DNA of 7,050 nucleotides from Flaviramulus sp. (lineage in GTDB: Bacteria; Bacteroidota; Bacteroidia; Flavobacteriales; Flavobacteriaceae). Below the pieces are notes generated by a model. The model was given only the letters and a program-made list of their open reading frames with translations, was not told the origin of the DNA and searched no databases. The stretch is taken from assembly GCA_023255235.1 (NCBI GenBank), contig JALRJA010000008.1, forward strand, positions 1 to 7,050, in the 5' to 3' direction. The translations under genes were made by a program, and so were the position numbers. Below, piece by piece: positions 1-7,050 of this stretch; positions within the stretch are counted from its first letter, which is position 1, and each line of letters begins with the position of its first letter.

Positions 1-347
1 GGTGGGAATAGTTCATCTATAAATGCAACTCCATTAGCACCAGACATTGTAAATGGTTCTATCCATAAATGTTCAATTAGTCTTGTTGTAGGAATCACAA
101 ACTCAGACTCTACAGGAGTGGCTCTTTGTGTAGGGTCTATAAAATTATCGTTCCATCTCCATCTAGTAGCAGTATTGTATCTTTCAAACAAACTTTTACC
201 TTCGTTATTATATAGGTATAGGTCGTTTGGATGTGAGGTTACTGGATCTGCAGGTGGTGCATACTCCCCATTACTAGCCTCATTAGTGCATTGGTAGAAT
301 AAGACTACCACAATTGTAATAAAAAAATATTTAATCGTTGTTTTCAT
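1..347 (-). CDS. Partial SusCD-associated lipoprotein, likely zinc metallohydrolase (N-terminus only)
   Basis: The first 115 codons of a gene that continues past the left edge of the window. The start is ATG at 347-345, preceded by an A-rich leader typical of Bacteroidota and lying 48 bases after the SusD stop. The product opens with a lipoprotein signal: MKTTIK n-region, hydrophobic stretch, and LFYQC with the lipid-bearing Cys at residue 20. The lipobox is loose (Tyr-Gln before Cys). Residues about 43-115 contain YLYNNEG, TRWRWNDNFIDPTQRATP and VIPTTRLIEHLWIEPF. From memory this matches the N-terminal region of the 'substrate import-associated zinc metallohydrolase lipoprotein' family (HExxH type, Peptidase_Mx1-like), which is encoded next to SusC/SusD. 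It would act at the outer-membrane surface, processing ligand for the transporter. The HExxH zinc motif would lie outside the window, so catalytic competence cannot be judged. It could instead be another SusCD-linked surface lipoprotein. Confidence 0.72.
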   Translation of the reverse strand, partial: MKTTIKYFFITIVVVLFYQCTNEASNGEYAPPADPVTSHPNDLYLYNNEGKSLFERYNTATRWRWNDNFIDPTQRATPVESEFVIPTTRLIEHLWIEPFTMSGANGVAFIDELFP

Positions 348-395
348 TTTTTTGTTTTTGAATGTTATAGTAATAAATTACATTTACAAAATATT

Positions 396-1850
396 TTAAT
401 AGCCTGGATTACCTTGAATACCGTTAGCAATTGATTTAGCAGGGATTTGCTCTGCTTTTCTTAAATCGTTGACACTTAAAGTTACGTCTTCAGATACGTT
501 TCCATTTGAGTCTGTACTTATAATATGGTAAACCTCTAACCCTAAGCGTTTTATGTCAAACCACCTTAACCCTTCTCTTAAAAACTCTTTTCTTCTTTCT
601 CCAATTATTAAGTTAAGCATAGCTTCTTGCTCTGTTGCTTCATAGTAGTCTACAATTTCTGGAAGGGTTAATTGCCCTCCATTGTCATATCGCAATGCAG
701 CCATTACGTTATAATCATTTAAAGCATCGTTTAGCCTATTTAATCTGGCGTAAGATTCCATTCTGTTTAAAATAACTTCTTCACTACGTAATTCTGGTTG
801 AATAAAATAAGCAAAACCAGTTGTTGATGTTGTAAAATGAAAGAGTTCCGTATATTTTGGTTGAACTCTAGCTGATGACGAACTAAATCCATATCTTAAA
901 TCGCGCTGATCAGTTGATCCTTGAGGGTTGTTTCTTACAAAAATATCAATAAAAATATTGGTATTAGCTTGGTAGCCCCTTGTATATCTATTAACTGCAA
1001 CGCTTTGTTTTCTAACTACTAATAAATTTGCAGGGTCATCAACGTCAATAAACTGATTAGCTATAGCTACAGAGCCAGAGCCTGAAAATACCTCATCCAT
1101 ATTTCTTACATAAGTAGTTCCTATAACACCGCTACCAAGAAGCTTATTAGAGTATTCAATACATTTTTCATAATCTCCTTTAAACAAAAAATAACGCGAA
1201 GCAAAAGCATAGGCTGCATTAATGTTAAAATGATACTTTCCAGATCCAACATAATATTCGTCTGAAATTAACGGTATGGCTTCTAATAAATCTTTTTCTA
1301 TAAGGCTATAGGTTTCTTCCAATGTACCACGTTCATAAGATACTTGTAACTGTGTTTCGGGCTCTGTGATGTAAGGAATACCTAATTCACCTTTATTTGC
1401 TTCATTATAATGTTGGCAAAACACATTAGCTAACATAAAATGGTTATAAGCTCTAGTTATTAATGCCTCTCCTTTTAAGGCATTTCTAAAATCTAAATCT
1501 CCTCCTTCAATCTCTTCTAATGCTTCTAATGCCTGATTAGCATGTGATATAGCTTGGTAATTATTATCCCATAAATAAGTGGGTGTGTCTTGATTTTCGT
1601 TTGAAACTGAAGGACGGTAACTATATAGTTCTGTAAACCAATCAAACTGGGTGTTTTCTCTAATATAAGTTGCATTGTCTGACTTCCATTCTACAAAAGA
1701 ATATATGGCTTCAGAATAAGCTGATACTAACATTTGAGAAACATCTTCTAAAGTTTTTAATGTTTGTCTATTATCTGGTACTTCATCTAGATATGAATCA
1801 CAAGAGATGACTAAAACAATTATTGATAATAAAATGAATCTTTTTTTCAT
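396..1850 (-). CDS. RagB/SusD family nutrient-uptake outer-membrane lipoprotein
   Basis: A 484-residue surface lipoprotein that forms the substrate-binding lid of a SusCD transporter. MKKRFILLSIIVLVISC is a clean lipoprotein signal with Cys17 as the lipidation site, followed by DSYLDEVPDN, the usual start of a mature SusD. The N-terminal SusD-like/TPR part includes WDNNYQAISHANQALEAL (residues 94-111) and KGEALITRAYNHFMLANVF (126-144), which are family hallmarks. The C-terminal SusD domain carries ERRKEF (418-423) and RWFDIKR (429-435), and the protein ends in the typical QGNPGY. Length is within the normal range for the family. The gene starts 4 bases after the SusC stop with no separate promoter space, which points to co-transcription and probably translational coupling. 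The ligand cannot be read from the sequence. The neighbouring metallohydrolase-like lipoprotein suggests peptides, but that is inference. Confidence 0.96.
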   Translation of the reverse strand: MKKRFILLSIIVLVISCDSYLDEVPDNRQTLKTLEDVSQMLVSAYSEAIYSFVEWKSDNATYIRENTQFDWFTELYSYRPSVSNENQDTPTYLWDNNYQAISHANQALEALEEIEGGDLDFRNALKGEALITRAYNHFMLANVFCQHYNEANKGELGIPYITEPETQLQVSYERGTLEETYSLIEKDLLEAIPLISDEYYVGSGKYHFNINAAYAFASRYFLFKGDYEKCIEYSNKLLGSGVIGTTYVRNMDEVFSGSGSVAIANQFIDVDDPANLLVVRKQSVAVNRYTRGYQANTNIFIDIFVRNNPQGSTDQRDLRYGFSSSSARVQPKYTELFHFTTSTTGFAYFIQPELRSEEVILNRMESYARLNRLNDALNDYNVMAALRYDNGGQLTLPEIVDYYEATEQEAMLNLIIGERRKEFLREGLRWFDIKRLGLEVYHIISTDSNGNVSEDVTLSVNDLRKAEQIPAKSIANGIQGNPGY

Positions 1851-1854
1851 AGCA

Positions 1855-4800
1855 TTAAAAGTTAAAGTTGAGTGTAAAAGTATAAGTGCTTGTTAAAGGC
1901 AATGAAATACCCCCAGACTGAAAGAACTCAGGATCTACTCCATTTAATTTATCATCTGAATATATAAGCCATAAATTGTGGGCTGACAAGCTAATAGACC
2001 CCGATTTCATCCAAGTTTTATCAATAAGGCTTTTTGGTAGTCTATAGTTTAATCTTATGTTTTTCAATCTGACAAAATCGCCTTTAGCCACTCTTAAGTC
2101 GCTTTTGTTATATAAGTCGTATGGATTTAAACCGTCATTTCTTAAAGCTTGTACAACTGTTTCGGTAAGTATAGAAGGTATATTGGTAATGTTTTCGTCA
2201 CCTGGTAATGACCATCTATTTATTAAATCACCTGATAAGGAGCTAAAATCATCATATAGTCTACTTGACCCGTCACTTAAACGCACATCGTAAATATCAT
2301 CTAATCTAATTTTATTTCCTCCTCTATATGAAAACCCTATATCTAAATCTAAATTTTTATAAGTAAAGGTATTATTAAATCCACCAAAGAAAGTGGGTTC
2401 AGTAGGTCCTTCATATTTCAAATGTTTAAGTATATCTTCTCTTTGTTGTAGATCAAGGTTTTGTATAGTTTCTCCATCGTCTCCAAAAAAGGTAGGAATT
2501 CCATTAGAGTCTAAGCCAGAAAAGGGAATTGAAAATAAAGCTCCAGCAGGATACCCTACAAAATTACCACCATTTCTACTTATAGCATCTCCTATACGAT
2601 CTCTAGCATCCCATTGGGTAATTTCACTTATAGAATAACTATAGTTGAAATTAGAAGTCCAAGAGAAATCACTTGTTTGTACATTTGTAGTTCTTAAAGT
2701 AAACTCAAAACCATCTCTATCAAGCTTACCTATATTCCCTAATTTAATACTTTCGCCTCCAACACCATTAGTTTCTACAAAACCAATTAAGTCTTCAGAG
2801 TTTCTTTTATAATATTCAACTTCAATACCAAAACGATTATCAAAGAAAGCTGTTTCTAATCCAATGTTCCACTCATAAAGTTTTTCAAAGGTTAATTCAG
2901 AGTTTTCCAGTTGGTCTATTAATAATGCTATTTCTCTTTCTGTAGCTTGAGGTCTTAATGGTTCAACTCCAAATACAATAAGTCCTGCACTAGCATTGTG
3001 AGGATTAGAACCCGATAGACCATATGTTGATTTTAACTTAAACAAGTTTATCCAACTTAAGTCATTCATGAATGCTTCTCTGTGTATATTCCAAGCACCA
3101 CTAACATTCCATGTTGGCAAATAGCGAGCTGCTCTAGAGTCGCCAGTTCTATTATCCCCTAGGTAAGTAAATGTCCCGTTTAAAGTATATCTATTATCAT
3201 AAGAGTAGGCGGCGGTTGAAAAAACGCCCCATGCTCTGTTTCTAGTTTCCTCTACTCTAAAATAATCTTCGCCTCTACTATCTAAAAACCTAACAAAATT
3301 AGGATCGCTCAAGACTAAACCGCCTTTATCAAACAAAAACCCCCAACCATCATTAAATTCTTCAAATCTATTGCTAGATCTTACTTCTTGACCCACTGCG
3401 ATATTGACTTGATGTGAATCATTAAATAAACGAGAGTAATTTAGGGTATTTCTCATAAACATGTTATCCAAAGCATTATCTGTTGTTTTTCTAAAACCAC
3501 CGTTTGGTAATACAGAATAGGGTTCAAGCTCTGGTGCATCGGGGTCATCAAATAAGAATATATTGTTATTTCTAAACTGAGGGTGATCTGCTCTGTAGGC
3601 TGCTGCGTTATTTGAGTTTTCATGGATGGTCTGTACAGCTTTACTTCTATACCTTCTTCCTTGTAATACGGTATTAAATGTGAGATCGTTATTGATTTTC
3701 CAATCAATATTAGCCTGTAAGGATATATCTATTAAGTCTAAATCAACAAAATTATTGTTAACTTCATGTATTATATTAAAGGGTGCCCAATTTCTCCTGA
3801 AGTATTGTAAATTTCCTTGTTCGTCATAAGGAGTCATACTTCTACTTGAATACAAAGCAAAATTGAATGGATTTATATCAAAGTTCCTTTCAAATACTCC
3901 TGATAAAGCATCAAATTCTCTATCTTGAGATGCGGCAATTCTCTGGTCTCTAATATTCCCTGTCAATTTAAAGCCTATCCTAAAATCATCTGATAAATCA
4001 AAGTCAGCATTTAAATTGGCGGTGTAATTGCTAACGTCATCAGCAATAGTTTGCCCCTGATCTTTTAAAGAACTAATTGAGGCTCTATATCTTGCTTTAT
4101 CATTACCAGAACTTATACTAAAGGTATTGGTATAAACAAACGAATTTTTGAATAAAACGTCGAACCAATCTGTATTAGCATTTGCATACCGTTGCAAGTA
4201 ATTGTAATTAGGCGAACCATTAGGTCCCCAATCTAACTCATTATTAGTAATTCTAAAAAACATATCAGAAAAAACCCCATGATTTCTAGCACTATTAGAG
4301 TTTGCTATATCTATCCAACCTTTCTCATAAAGTTCTTGATAAACCGACATTTCATCTCCAGAGCTTAGTATGTTAAATTGTCCATAATTTGGTTTGTTTC
4401 TTGTTGTTAAGCTTGTTGTGAAATTTATTGCAGGTTTGCCTTCTTTACCTCTTTTTGTTGTTATAACTATTACCCCGTTAATGGCTCTAGCTCCATATAG
4501 TGCTGTTGCTGAAGCATCTTTTAAAACCGTGAAAGTTTCAATGTCATTTGGACCTATACCAGCGGTCGAGGAACTAAGTATTGTTTCAAGGTTACCTGTT
4601 GTTATCTCTTGGTTTGACAATTCTACAGCGTCTTCTAAAACTACGCCATCAATCACCCATAGTGGTCTATTTACGCCATTAATAGAAGCGTTACCTCTAA
4701 TTCGTATAACTGGTGCAGTACCAAAAGTACCTGACGCATTTTCAATTTCCACACCTGCCACATGACCTTGTAGGCTTCTACTAATGTCTGCAACTCCTTC

Positions 4801-5196
4801 TAACCTAATTTTGTCTGCTTTAAGTGTAGCTGCTGAACCTGTGAAGAGTTTTCTGTCTATCTTTTGATAACCAGTTACAACAACCGCATCTAAACTTTCT
4901 ACGTCTTCTTCTAAAGTAACGTTTAGTACTCCTAGTTCTGTAACGGGAATTCTAAGTGTTTTCATTCCTATAAAACTGAATCTAAGAACGTCACCTACTT
5001 TAACAGTAATGGCATAGTTTCCATCAAAATCTGAAACAACACCTCGTGTTGTTCCATCTACTACAATAGTAACCCCTGCCATGGGTATATTGTTTTGGTC
5101 TGTAATTACTCCTGTAAGGTTATTTTCTTGTGCTAAGGATAGACTTGTTGCCAGCAACATAGAAAGTGCTAACAGCTTAATCGGGATTAATTTCAT
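1855..5196 (-). CDS. SusC/RagA family TonB-linked outer-membrane transporter
   Basis: A 1113-residue TonB-dependent active importer of the outer membrane and the partner of the SusD protein encoded just downstream. Residues 1-22 form a Sec signal peptide (MKLIPIK, hydrophobic core, cleavage probably after SLSLA). Residues about 27-96 are a carboxypeptidase-regulatory-like beta-sandwich (LTGVITDQNNIPMAGVTIVV, then SDFDGNYAI), as expected for SusC. A TonB-box-like DAVVVTGY lies at 103-110, followed by the plug with IRIRGNASINGVNRPLWVIDG (165-184) and the diagnostic VLKDASATALYGARAINGVIVITT (224-247). The rest is a 22-strand-type beta barrel ending in YTFTLNFNF with a C-terminal Phe for BAM recognition. 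No STN domain is present, so ECF-sigma signalling through this protein is not expected. Between the PLWVIDG motif and PNDIE the plug has about 30 extra residues compared with the shorter classical SusC form. The ATG at 5196 is preferred over Met13 because it supplies the lysine-bearing n-region. Confidence 0.97.
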   Translation of the reverse strand: MKLIPIKLLALSMLLATSLSLAQENNLTGVITDQNNIPMAGVTIVVDGTTRGVVSDFDGNYAITVKVGDVLRFSFIGMKTLRIPVTELGVLNVTLEEDVESLDAVVVTGYQKIDRKLFTGSAATLKADKIRLEGVADISRSLQGHVAGVEIENASGTFGTAPVIRIRGNASINGVNRPLWVIDGVVLEDAVELSNQEITTGNLETILSSSTAGIGPNDIETFTVLKDASATALYGARAINGVIVITTKRGKEGKPAINFTTSLTTRNKPNYGQFNILSSGDEMSVYQELYEKGWIDIANSNSARNHGVFSDMFFRITNNELDWGPNGSPNYNYLQRYANANTDWFDVLFKNSFVYTNTFSISSGNDKARYRASISSLKDQGQTIADDVSNYTANLNADFDLSDDFRIGFKLTGNIRDQRIAASQDREFDALSGVFERNFDINPFNFALYSSRSMTPYDEQGNLQYFRRNWAPFNIIHEVNNNFVDLDLIDISLQANIDWKINNDLTFNTVLQGRRYRSKAVQTIHENSNNAAAYRADHPQFRNNNIFLFDDPDAPELEPYSVLPNGGFRKTTDNALDNMFMRNTLNYSRLFNDSHQVNIAVGQEVRSSNRFEEFNDGWGFLFDKGGLVLSDPNFVRFLDSRGEDYFRVEETRNRAWGVFSTAAYSYDNRYTLNGTFTYLGDNRTGDSRAARYLPTWNVSGAWNIHREAFMNDLSWINLFKLKSTYGLSGSNPHNASAGLIVFGVEPLRPQATEREIALLIDQLENSELTFEKLYEWNIGLETAFFDNRFGIEVEYYKRNSEDLIGFVETNGVGGESIKLGNIGKLDRDGFEFTLRTTNVQTSDFSWTSNFNYSYSISEITQWDARDRIGDAISRNGGNFVGYPAGALFSIPFSGLDSNGIPTFFGDDGETIQNLDLQQREDILKHLKYEGPTEPTFFGGFNNTFTYKNLDLDIGFSYRGGNKIRLDDIYDVRLSDGSSRLYDDFSSLSGDLINRWSLPGDENITNIPSILTETVVQALRNDGLNPYDLYNKSDLRVAKGDFVRLKNIRLNYRLPKSLIDKTWMKSGSISLSAHNLWLIYSDDKLNGVDPEFFQSGGISLPLTSTYTFTLNFNF

Positions 5197-5253
5197 ATAA
5201 TTATCTATTAAATTTTTTAATTGTAAATGATAATTAATTGAAAATAGCCGTGG

Positions 5254-5283
5254 TCAATATAAATAATTTTTACGGTTTGACAA
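5254..5283 (-). promoter_or_regulatory. Candidate promoter of the SusCD operon
   Basis: Read on the minus strand, TTG (5283-5281) is followed after 19 bases by TATATTGA (5261-5254). This fits the Bacteroidota primary-sigma pattern of TTG near -33 and TANNTTTG near -7 in spacing, and partly in sequence (TA and TT kept, the last two bases differ). Transcription would start near 5249, leaving a leader of roughly 50 AT-rich bases before the SusC start codon. Promoters of this type are degenerate in AT-rich DNA, so this is a candidate only. Confidence 0.35.
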
Positions 5284-5285
5284 AC
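5275..5285. repeat. 11-bp palindrome GTTTG-A-CAAAC between divergent genes
   Basis: A perfect inverted repeat with 5-bp arms around a central A, near the middle of the 143-base region separating SusC and rnhB. Its left arm contains the TTG of the candidate rnhB promoter and its right arm contains, on the other strand, the TTG of the candidate SusC promoter. It could be an operator for a dimeric regulator or simply the result of two back-to-back promoters. The symmetry is seen directly; the function is inferred. Confidence 0.4.
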
Positions 5286-5306
5286 AAAAAATATAGTTTA
5301 TCTTAA
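5277..5306 (+). promoter_or_regulatory. Candidate promoter of rnhB
   Basis: TTGACA at 5277-5282 is a perfect classical -35 hexamer. TATCTT follows at 5299-5304 after 16 bases. Read in Bacteroidota terms it is TTG, 19 bases, then TATCTTAA, which keeps the TANNTT part of TANNTTTG. Transcription would begin near 5312, giving a leader of roughly 28 bases to the rnhB ATG at 5340. The rest of the gap up to rnhB is A/T runs with no clear Shine-Dalgarno, as is usual in this phylum. Confidence 0.4.
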
Positions 5307-5339
5307 AAATCATCTATATTGTAAAAAAGATTTTTTAAA

Positions 5340-5939
5340 ATGTTATTAAAAAAACACTCTAGTTTTAATGTAGAATGTGGCACCGATGAGGCTGGTAGAG
5401 GGTGTCTTGCTGGTCCGGTTACAGCTGCGGCAGTTATTTTACCAGATGATTTTAAAAACAAGATATTAAATGACTCTAAACAATTAAGTGAAAAGCAACG
5501 TGATTCTCTTATTCATATTATTAAAACCGAAGCATTACATTTTGGGGTTGCCCATGTTTTTGAAGCTGATATTGATCGTATTAATATATTAAACGCTTCT
5601 ATTTTAGCTATGCACAAAGCTATTGAAAGTTTAGCGTTACATCCTGAATTTATAATAGTTGATGGTAATAAATTTAAACCTTATAATAACATTCCGTATA
5701 AAACCATTATTAAGGGTGATGCTAAATACCTAAGCATTGCTGCGGCTTCTATTGTAGCAAAAACGCATAGAGATAATTATATGAATAGCATTCATAATGA
5801 ATACCCCATGTATAATTGGAAACAAAATAAAGGGTATCCTACTAAAGAGCACCGAGAAGCTATAAAACAATATGGCGTAACAAAATACCACAGAAAATCG
5901 TTTAGATTATTACCTAATCAATTACAGTTAGACCTATAA
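5340..5939 (+). CDS. rnhB: Ribonuclease HII
   Basis: A complete 199-residue cytoplasmic endonuclease that cuts the RNA strand of RNA-DNA hybrids and, in this family, incises 5' of single ribonucleotides embedded in DNA, starting ribonucleotide excision repair. Residues 14-28 ([15 protein letters not shown]) carry the signature with catalytic Asp16 and Glu17 and the GRG junction-sensing loop (19-21). [11 protein letters not shown] (45-55) is the next conserved block. VDGN supplies Asp108, and [20 protein letters not shown] (126-145) supplies Asp127, completing the four-acid metal site. KGYPT (164-168) and HRKSF (184-188) are typical C-terminal motifs. Length is normal for bacterial RNase HII, with no truncation or substitution of key residues. 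The gene diverges from the SusCD operon and is not functionally tied to it. A lipoprotein gene follows on the same strand after 30 bases, with no terminator-like hairpin between them. Confidence 0.98.
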   Translation: MLLKKHSSFNVECGTDEAGRGCLAGPVTAAAVILPDDFKNKILNDSKQLSEKQRDSLIHIIKTEALHFGVAHVFEADIDRINILNASILAMHKAIESLALHPEFIIVDGNKFKPYNNIPYKTIIKGDAKYLSIAAASIVAKTHRDNYMNSIHNEYPMYNWKQNKGYPTKEHREAIKQYGVTKYHRKSFRLLPNQLQLDL

Positions 5940-5944
5940 GTTTT

Positions 5945-5952
5945 TATATTTG
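5945..5952 (+). promoter_or_regulatory. Bacteroidota -7 promoter element upstream of lipoprotein gene
   Basis: TATATTTG matches the Bacteroidota TANNTTTG -7 consensus exactly and begins 6 bases after the rnhB stop codon. The expected TTG near -33 would fall inside the rnhB 3' end; only TTA triplets are present there (for example 5922-5924 and 5928-5930), so that half is weak. Initiation a few bases downstream would leave only about a dozen bases before the ATG at 5970. The gene after rnhB may thus have its own promoter in addition to read-through. Confidence 0.5.
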
Positions 5953-5969
5953 TAGAAATTACTTGATAT

Positions 5970-7050
5970 ATGAAATTTTATTACTTAGGAGTCATTACTC
6001 TTTTTCTTGTAAGCTGTAACAACAATGACATTAACAGAAAAAATCTTATTGATTTTGTTCCTTATAAGGCGTCAATAATTTTAAAATCTTCAAACATTGA
6101 AAGTTTAAAAAACAGTGTTGATAATAACTATTTTTTACAAGAAGTATCGCAAAATGTTTCCTTTAAAAAATTAAATCAAAATCTTAATTATTTAACTTAT
6201 TTACAGCCTTTAAATGAGGTTTTACTTTGTTTTTCAAAAGACTCATATGATAGTCTTCAATATATAGTGATTACCAAATACCACAATAATTTAGTTAATA
6301 AAAAAGAGATGCCAAATTATATTGAAGAAACATCTCAAACTAAAAACAACTTCATTACAAAATACACCAATAAAGAAACCGTTTTTTATAGCAGTATAGT
6401 AGATAGTGTTTTTATTGCTTCATCATCAAAAGATATTATTACTAGTGTTTTTAACCAAACAATTAATACCAATGCCGAACTAACAAAGCTATATAATACC
6501 TTTAATAATGATAAAACCTGCTCTGTTATAGTAAAGTCTGATAACGCTTTGGTAAAGTCATTATTTATAGAAAACGCACTTTCTTTTAATCAGTTTACCA
6601 ACTACCTTGCTGCCGATATTGATATAACTCAAAACCGCATCTTAATTAATGGTGTTACTAAGGCAAAAGATAGTTTAAGTCTTGTTAATATTTTTAAAAA
6701 TACCGTAGCACAGGTTAATCAAATTCAAAATATAACACCTGTTAATAGTGATGGGTTTTTAAGTTTTACTTTTCATGATTTTCAAATTTTTAAAACCAAT
6801 TTAAATACATTCCGTAAAGAATCTTTAGTAAGTAGCACCTCTAAACTTTTTGATGACATTACAGAAGTTGGTGTTCTTTATGAAGCCAATAATCGGGCTG
6901 TTATATTGCACTCTGTTGATGCTCTTGCAACAAAAGATGCTTTATTAGCCCAACAAACTACTATTGAGTCATATCGTGAAATAGCTATTTACAGCTTTAG
7001 TGAACCTGCGCTTTTTGCCAAAACATTCTCGCCTTTAATTAGTTTCAATA
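5970..7050 (+). CDS. Lipoprotein of unknown function (partial, 3' end outside window)
   Basis: An open frame of 360 codons with no stop before the right edge. The ATG at 5970 is chosen because it directly yields a lipoprotein signal: MKFYYLGVITLFLVSC, with Cys16 as the lipidation site, then NNND. An acidic or polar patch after Cys is common in Bacteroidota lipoproteins, so the mature protein should be membrane-anchored in the periplasm or at the surface. I do not recognise the family. The mature part has no further membrane segment, is rich in Asn, Ser, Thr and Lys, and alternates short beta-like strands with helices. Examples are YKASIILKSSNIESLKNSV (32-50), DSVFIASSSKDIITSVFNQ (145-163) and TCSVIVKSDNALVKSLF (183-199). 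A block from about residue 257 (VNSDGFLSFTFHDFQIFKTN) loosely echoes the N-terminal block, hinting at a repeated alpha/beta unit, perhaps like DUF3352-type proteins. That comparison is weak. Base composition resembles its neighbours. It may be co-transcribed with rnhB. Confidence 0.85.
   Translation, partial: MKFYYLGVITLFLVSCNNNDINRKNLIDFVPYKASIILKSSNIESLKNSVDNNYFLQEVSQNVSFKKLNQNLNYLTYLQPLNEVLLCFSKDSYDSLQYIVITKYHNNLVNKKEMPNYIEETSQTKNNFITKYTNKETVFYSSIVDSVFIASSSKDIITSVFNQTINTNAELTKLYNTFNNDKTCSVIVKSDNALVKSLFIENALSFNQFTNYLAADIDITQNRILINGVTKAKDSLSLVNIFKNTVAQVNQIQNITPVNSDGFLSFTFHDFQIFKTNLNTFRKESLVSSTSKLFDDITEVGVLYEANNRAVILHSVDALATKDALLAQQTTIESYREIAIYSFSEPALFAKTFSPLISFN

Noticed and set aside
348..395. 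Separate promoter or terminator between SusD and the metallohydrolase-like gene
   Set aside because: The 48-base gap has only A/T-rich leader sequence, no hairpin, and no exact TANNTTTG with a matched TTG, so a shared operon transcript is the simpler reading.
1841..1847. Run of seven A (coding strand) right after the SusD ATG as a phase-variation tract
   Set aside because: A short A run encoding Lys-Lys at a lipoprotein n-region is normal in AT-rich Bacteroidota, and too short for strong slippage-based switching.
3453..3707. Minus-strand 84-codon open frame within SusC in another frame
   Set aside because: It overlaps the SusC barrel-coding region in a different frame, and nothing in its translation looks like a real protein. 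The SusC frame is intact here, so it is not a frameshift remnant.
2057..4765. Plus-strand open frames inside the SusC gene (2057-2293, 2393-2638, 3626-3829, 4394-4765)
   Set aside because: They lie wholly antisense to a clearly conserved SusC gene, have no recognisable domain, and read as low-complexity shadow translations.
5198..5236. Inverted repeat TAATTATC / GATAATTA in the SusC leader, with a smaller ATTAAA / TTTAAT pair inside
   Set aside because: The arms are all or nearly all A/T with a 23-base spacer, in a very AT-rich region where such matches are expected by chance. There is no G+C-rich stem to suggest a riboswitch or attenuator.
5323..5336. AAAAAAGATTTTTT just upstream of the rnhB start, considered as a terminator or bidirectional signal
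   Set aside because: A pure A/T arm pair with a 2-base centre cannot form a stable terminator hairpin, and its position just before a start codon fits an AT-rich leader better.

Overview
The window comes from the chromosome of a Bacteroidota bacterium, most probably a marine or host-associated Flavobacteriia member. The grounds are strong AT bias, a SusC/SusD pair, lipoproteins with Bacteroidota-style signal peptides, A-rich translation leaders without a clear Shine-Dalgarno, and an exact TANNTTTG promoter element (TATATTTG). No phage, insertion sequence, CRISPR, rRNA or tRNA sequence was seen.

Minus strand, read right to left (5196 down to 1): a tightly packed nutrient-uptake operon. It starts with a SusC/RagA-type TonB-dependent outer-membrane transporter (1855-5196). 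Four bases later comes its SusD/RagB substrate-binding lipoprotein (396-1850). After 48 bases comes the N-terminal part of a lipoprotein (1-347, cut by the window edge) that resembles the zinc metallohydrolase lipoproteins linked to SusC/SusD loci. If that is right, the operon probably captures, trims and imports peptides or peptide-bearing ligands rather than a polysaccharide. No carbohydrate-active enzyme or regulator is visible here.

Centre (5197-5339): a 143-base divergent control region. Candidate promoters for both directions place their -33/-35 TTG elements inside one 11-bp palindrome (5275-5285), so the two transcription units may share a control point.

Plus strand (5340-7050): rnhB, encoding a complete ribonuclease HII with all four catalytic acidic residues. 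It is followed after 30 bases by an unrecognised lipoprotein gene that runs off the right edge. A consensus Bacteroidota -7 element lies between the two, so the lipoprotein may have its own promoter as well as read-through from rnhB.

The window looks largely ordinary. The points most worth following are the metallohydrolase-linked nature of the SusCD operon, the shared palindromic divergent promoter, and the unidentified lipoprotein beside rnhB.
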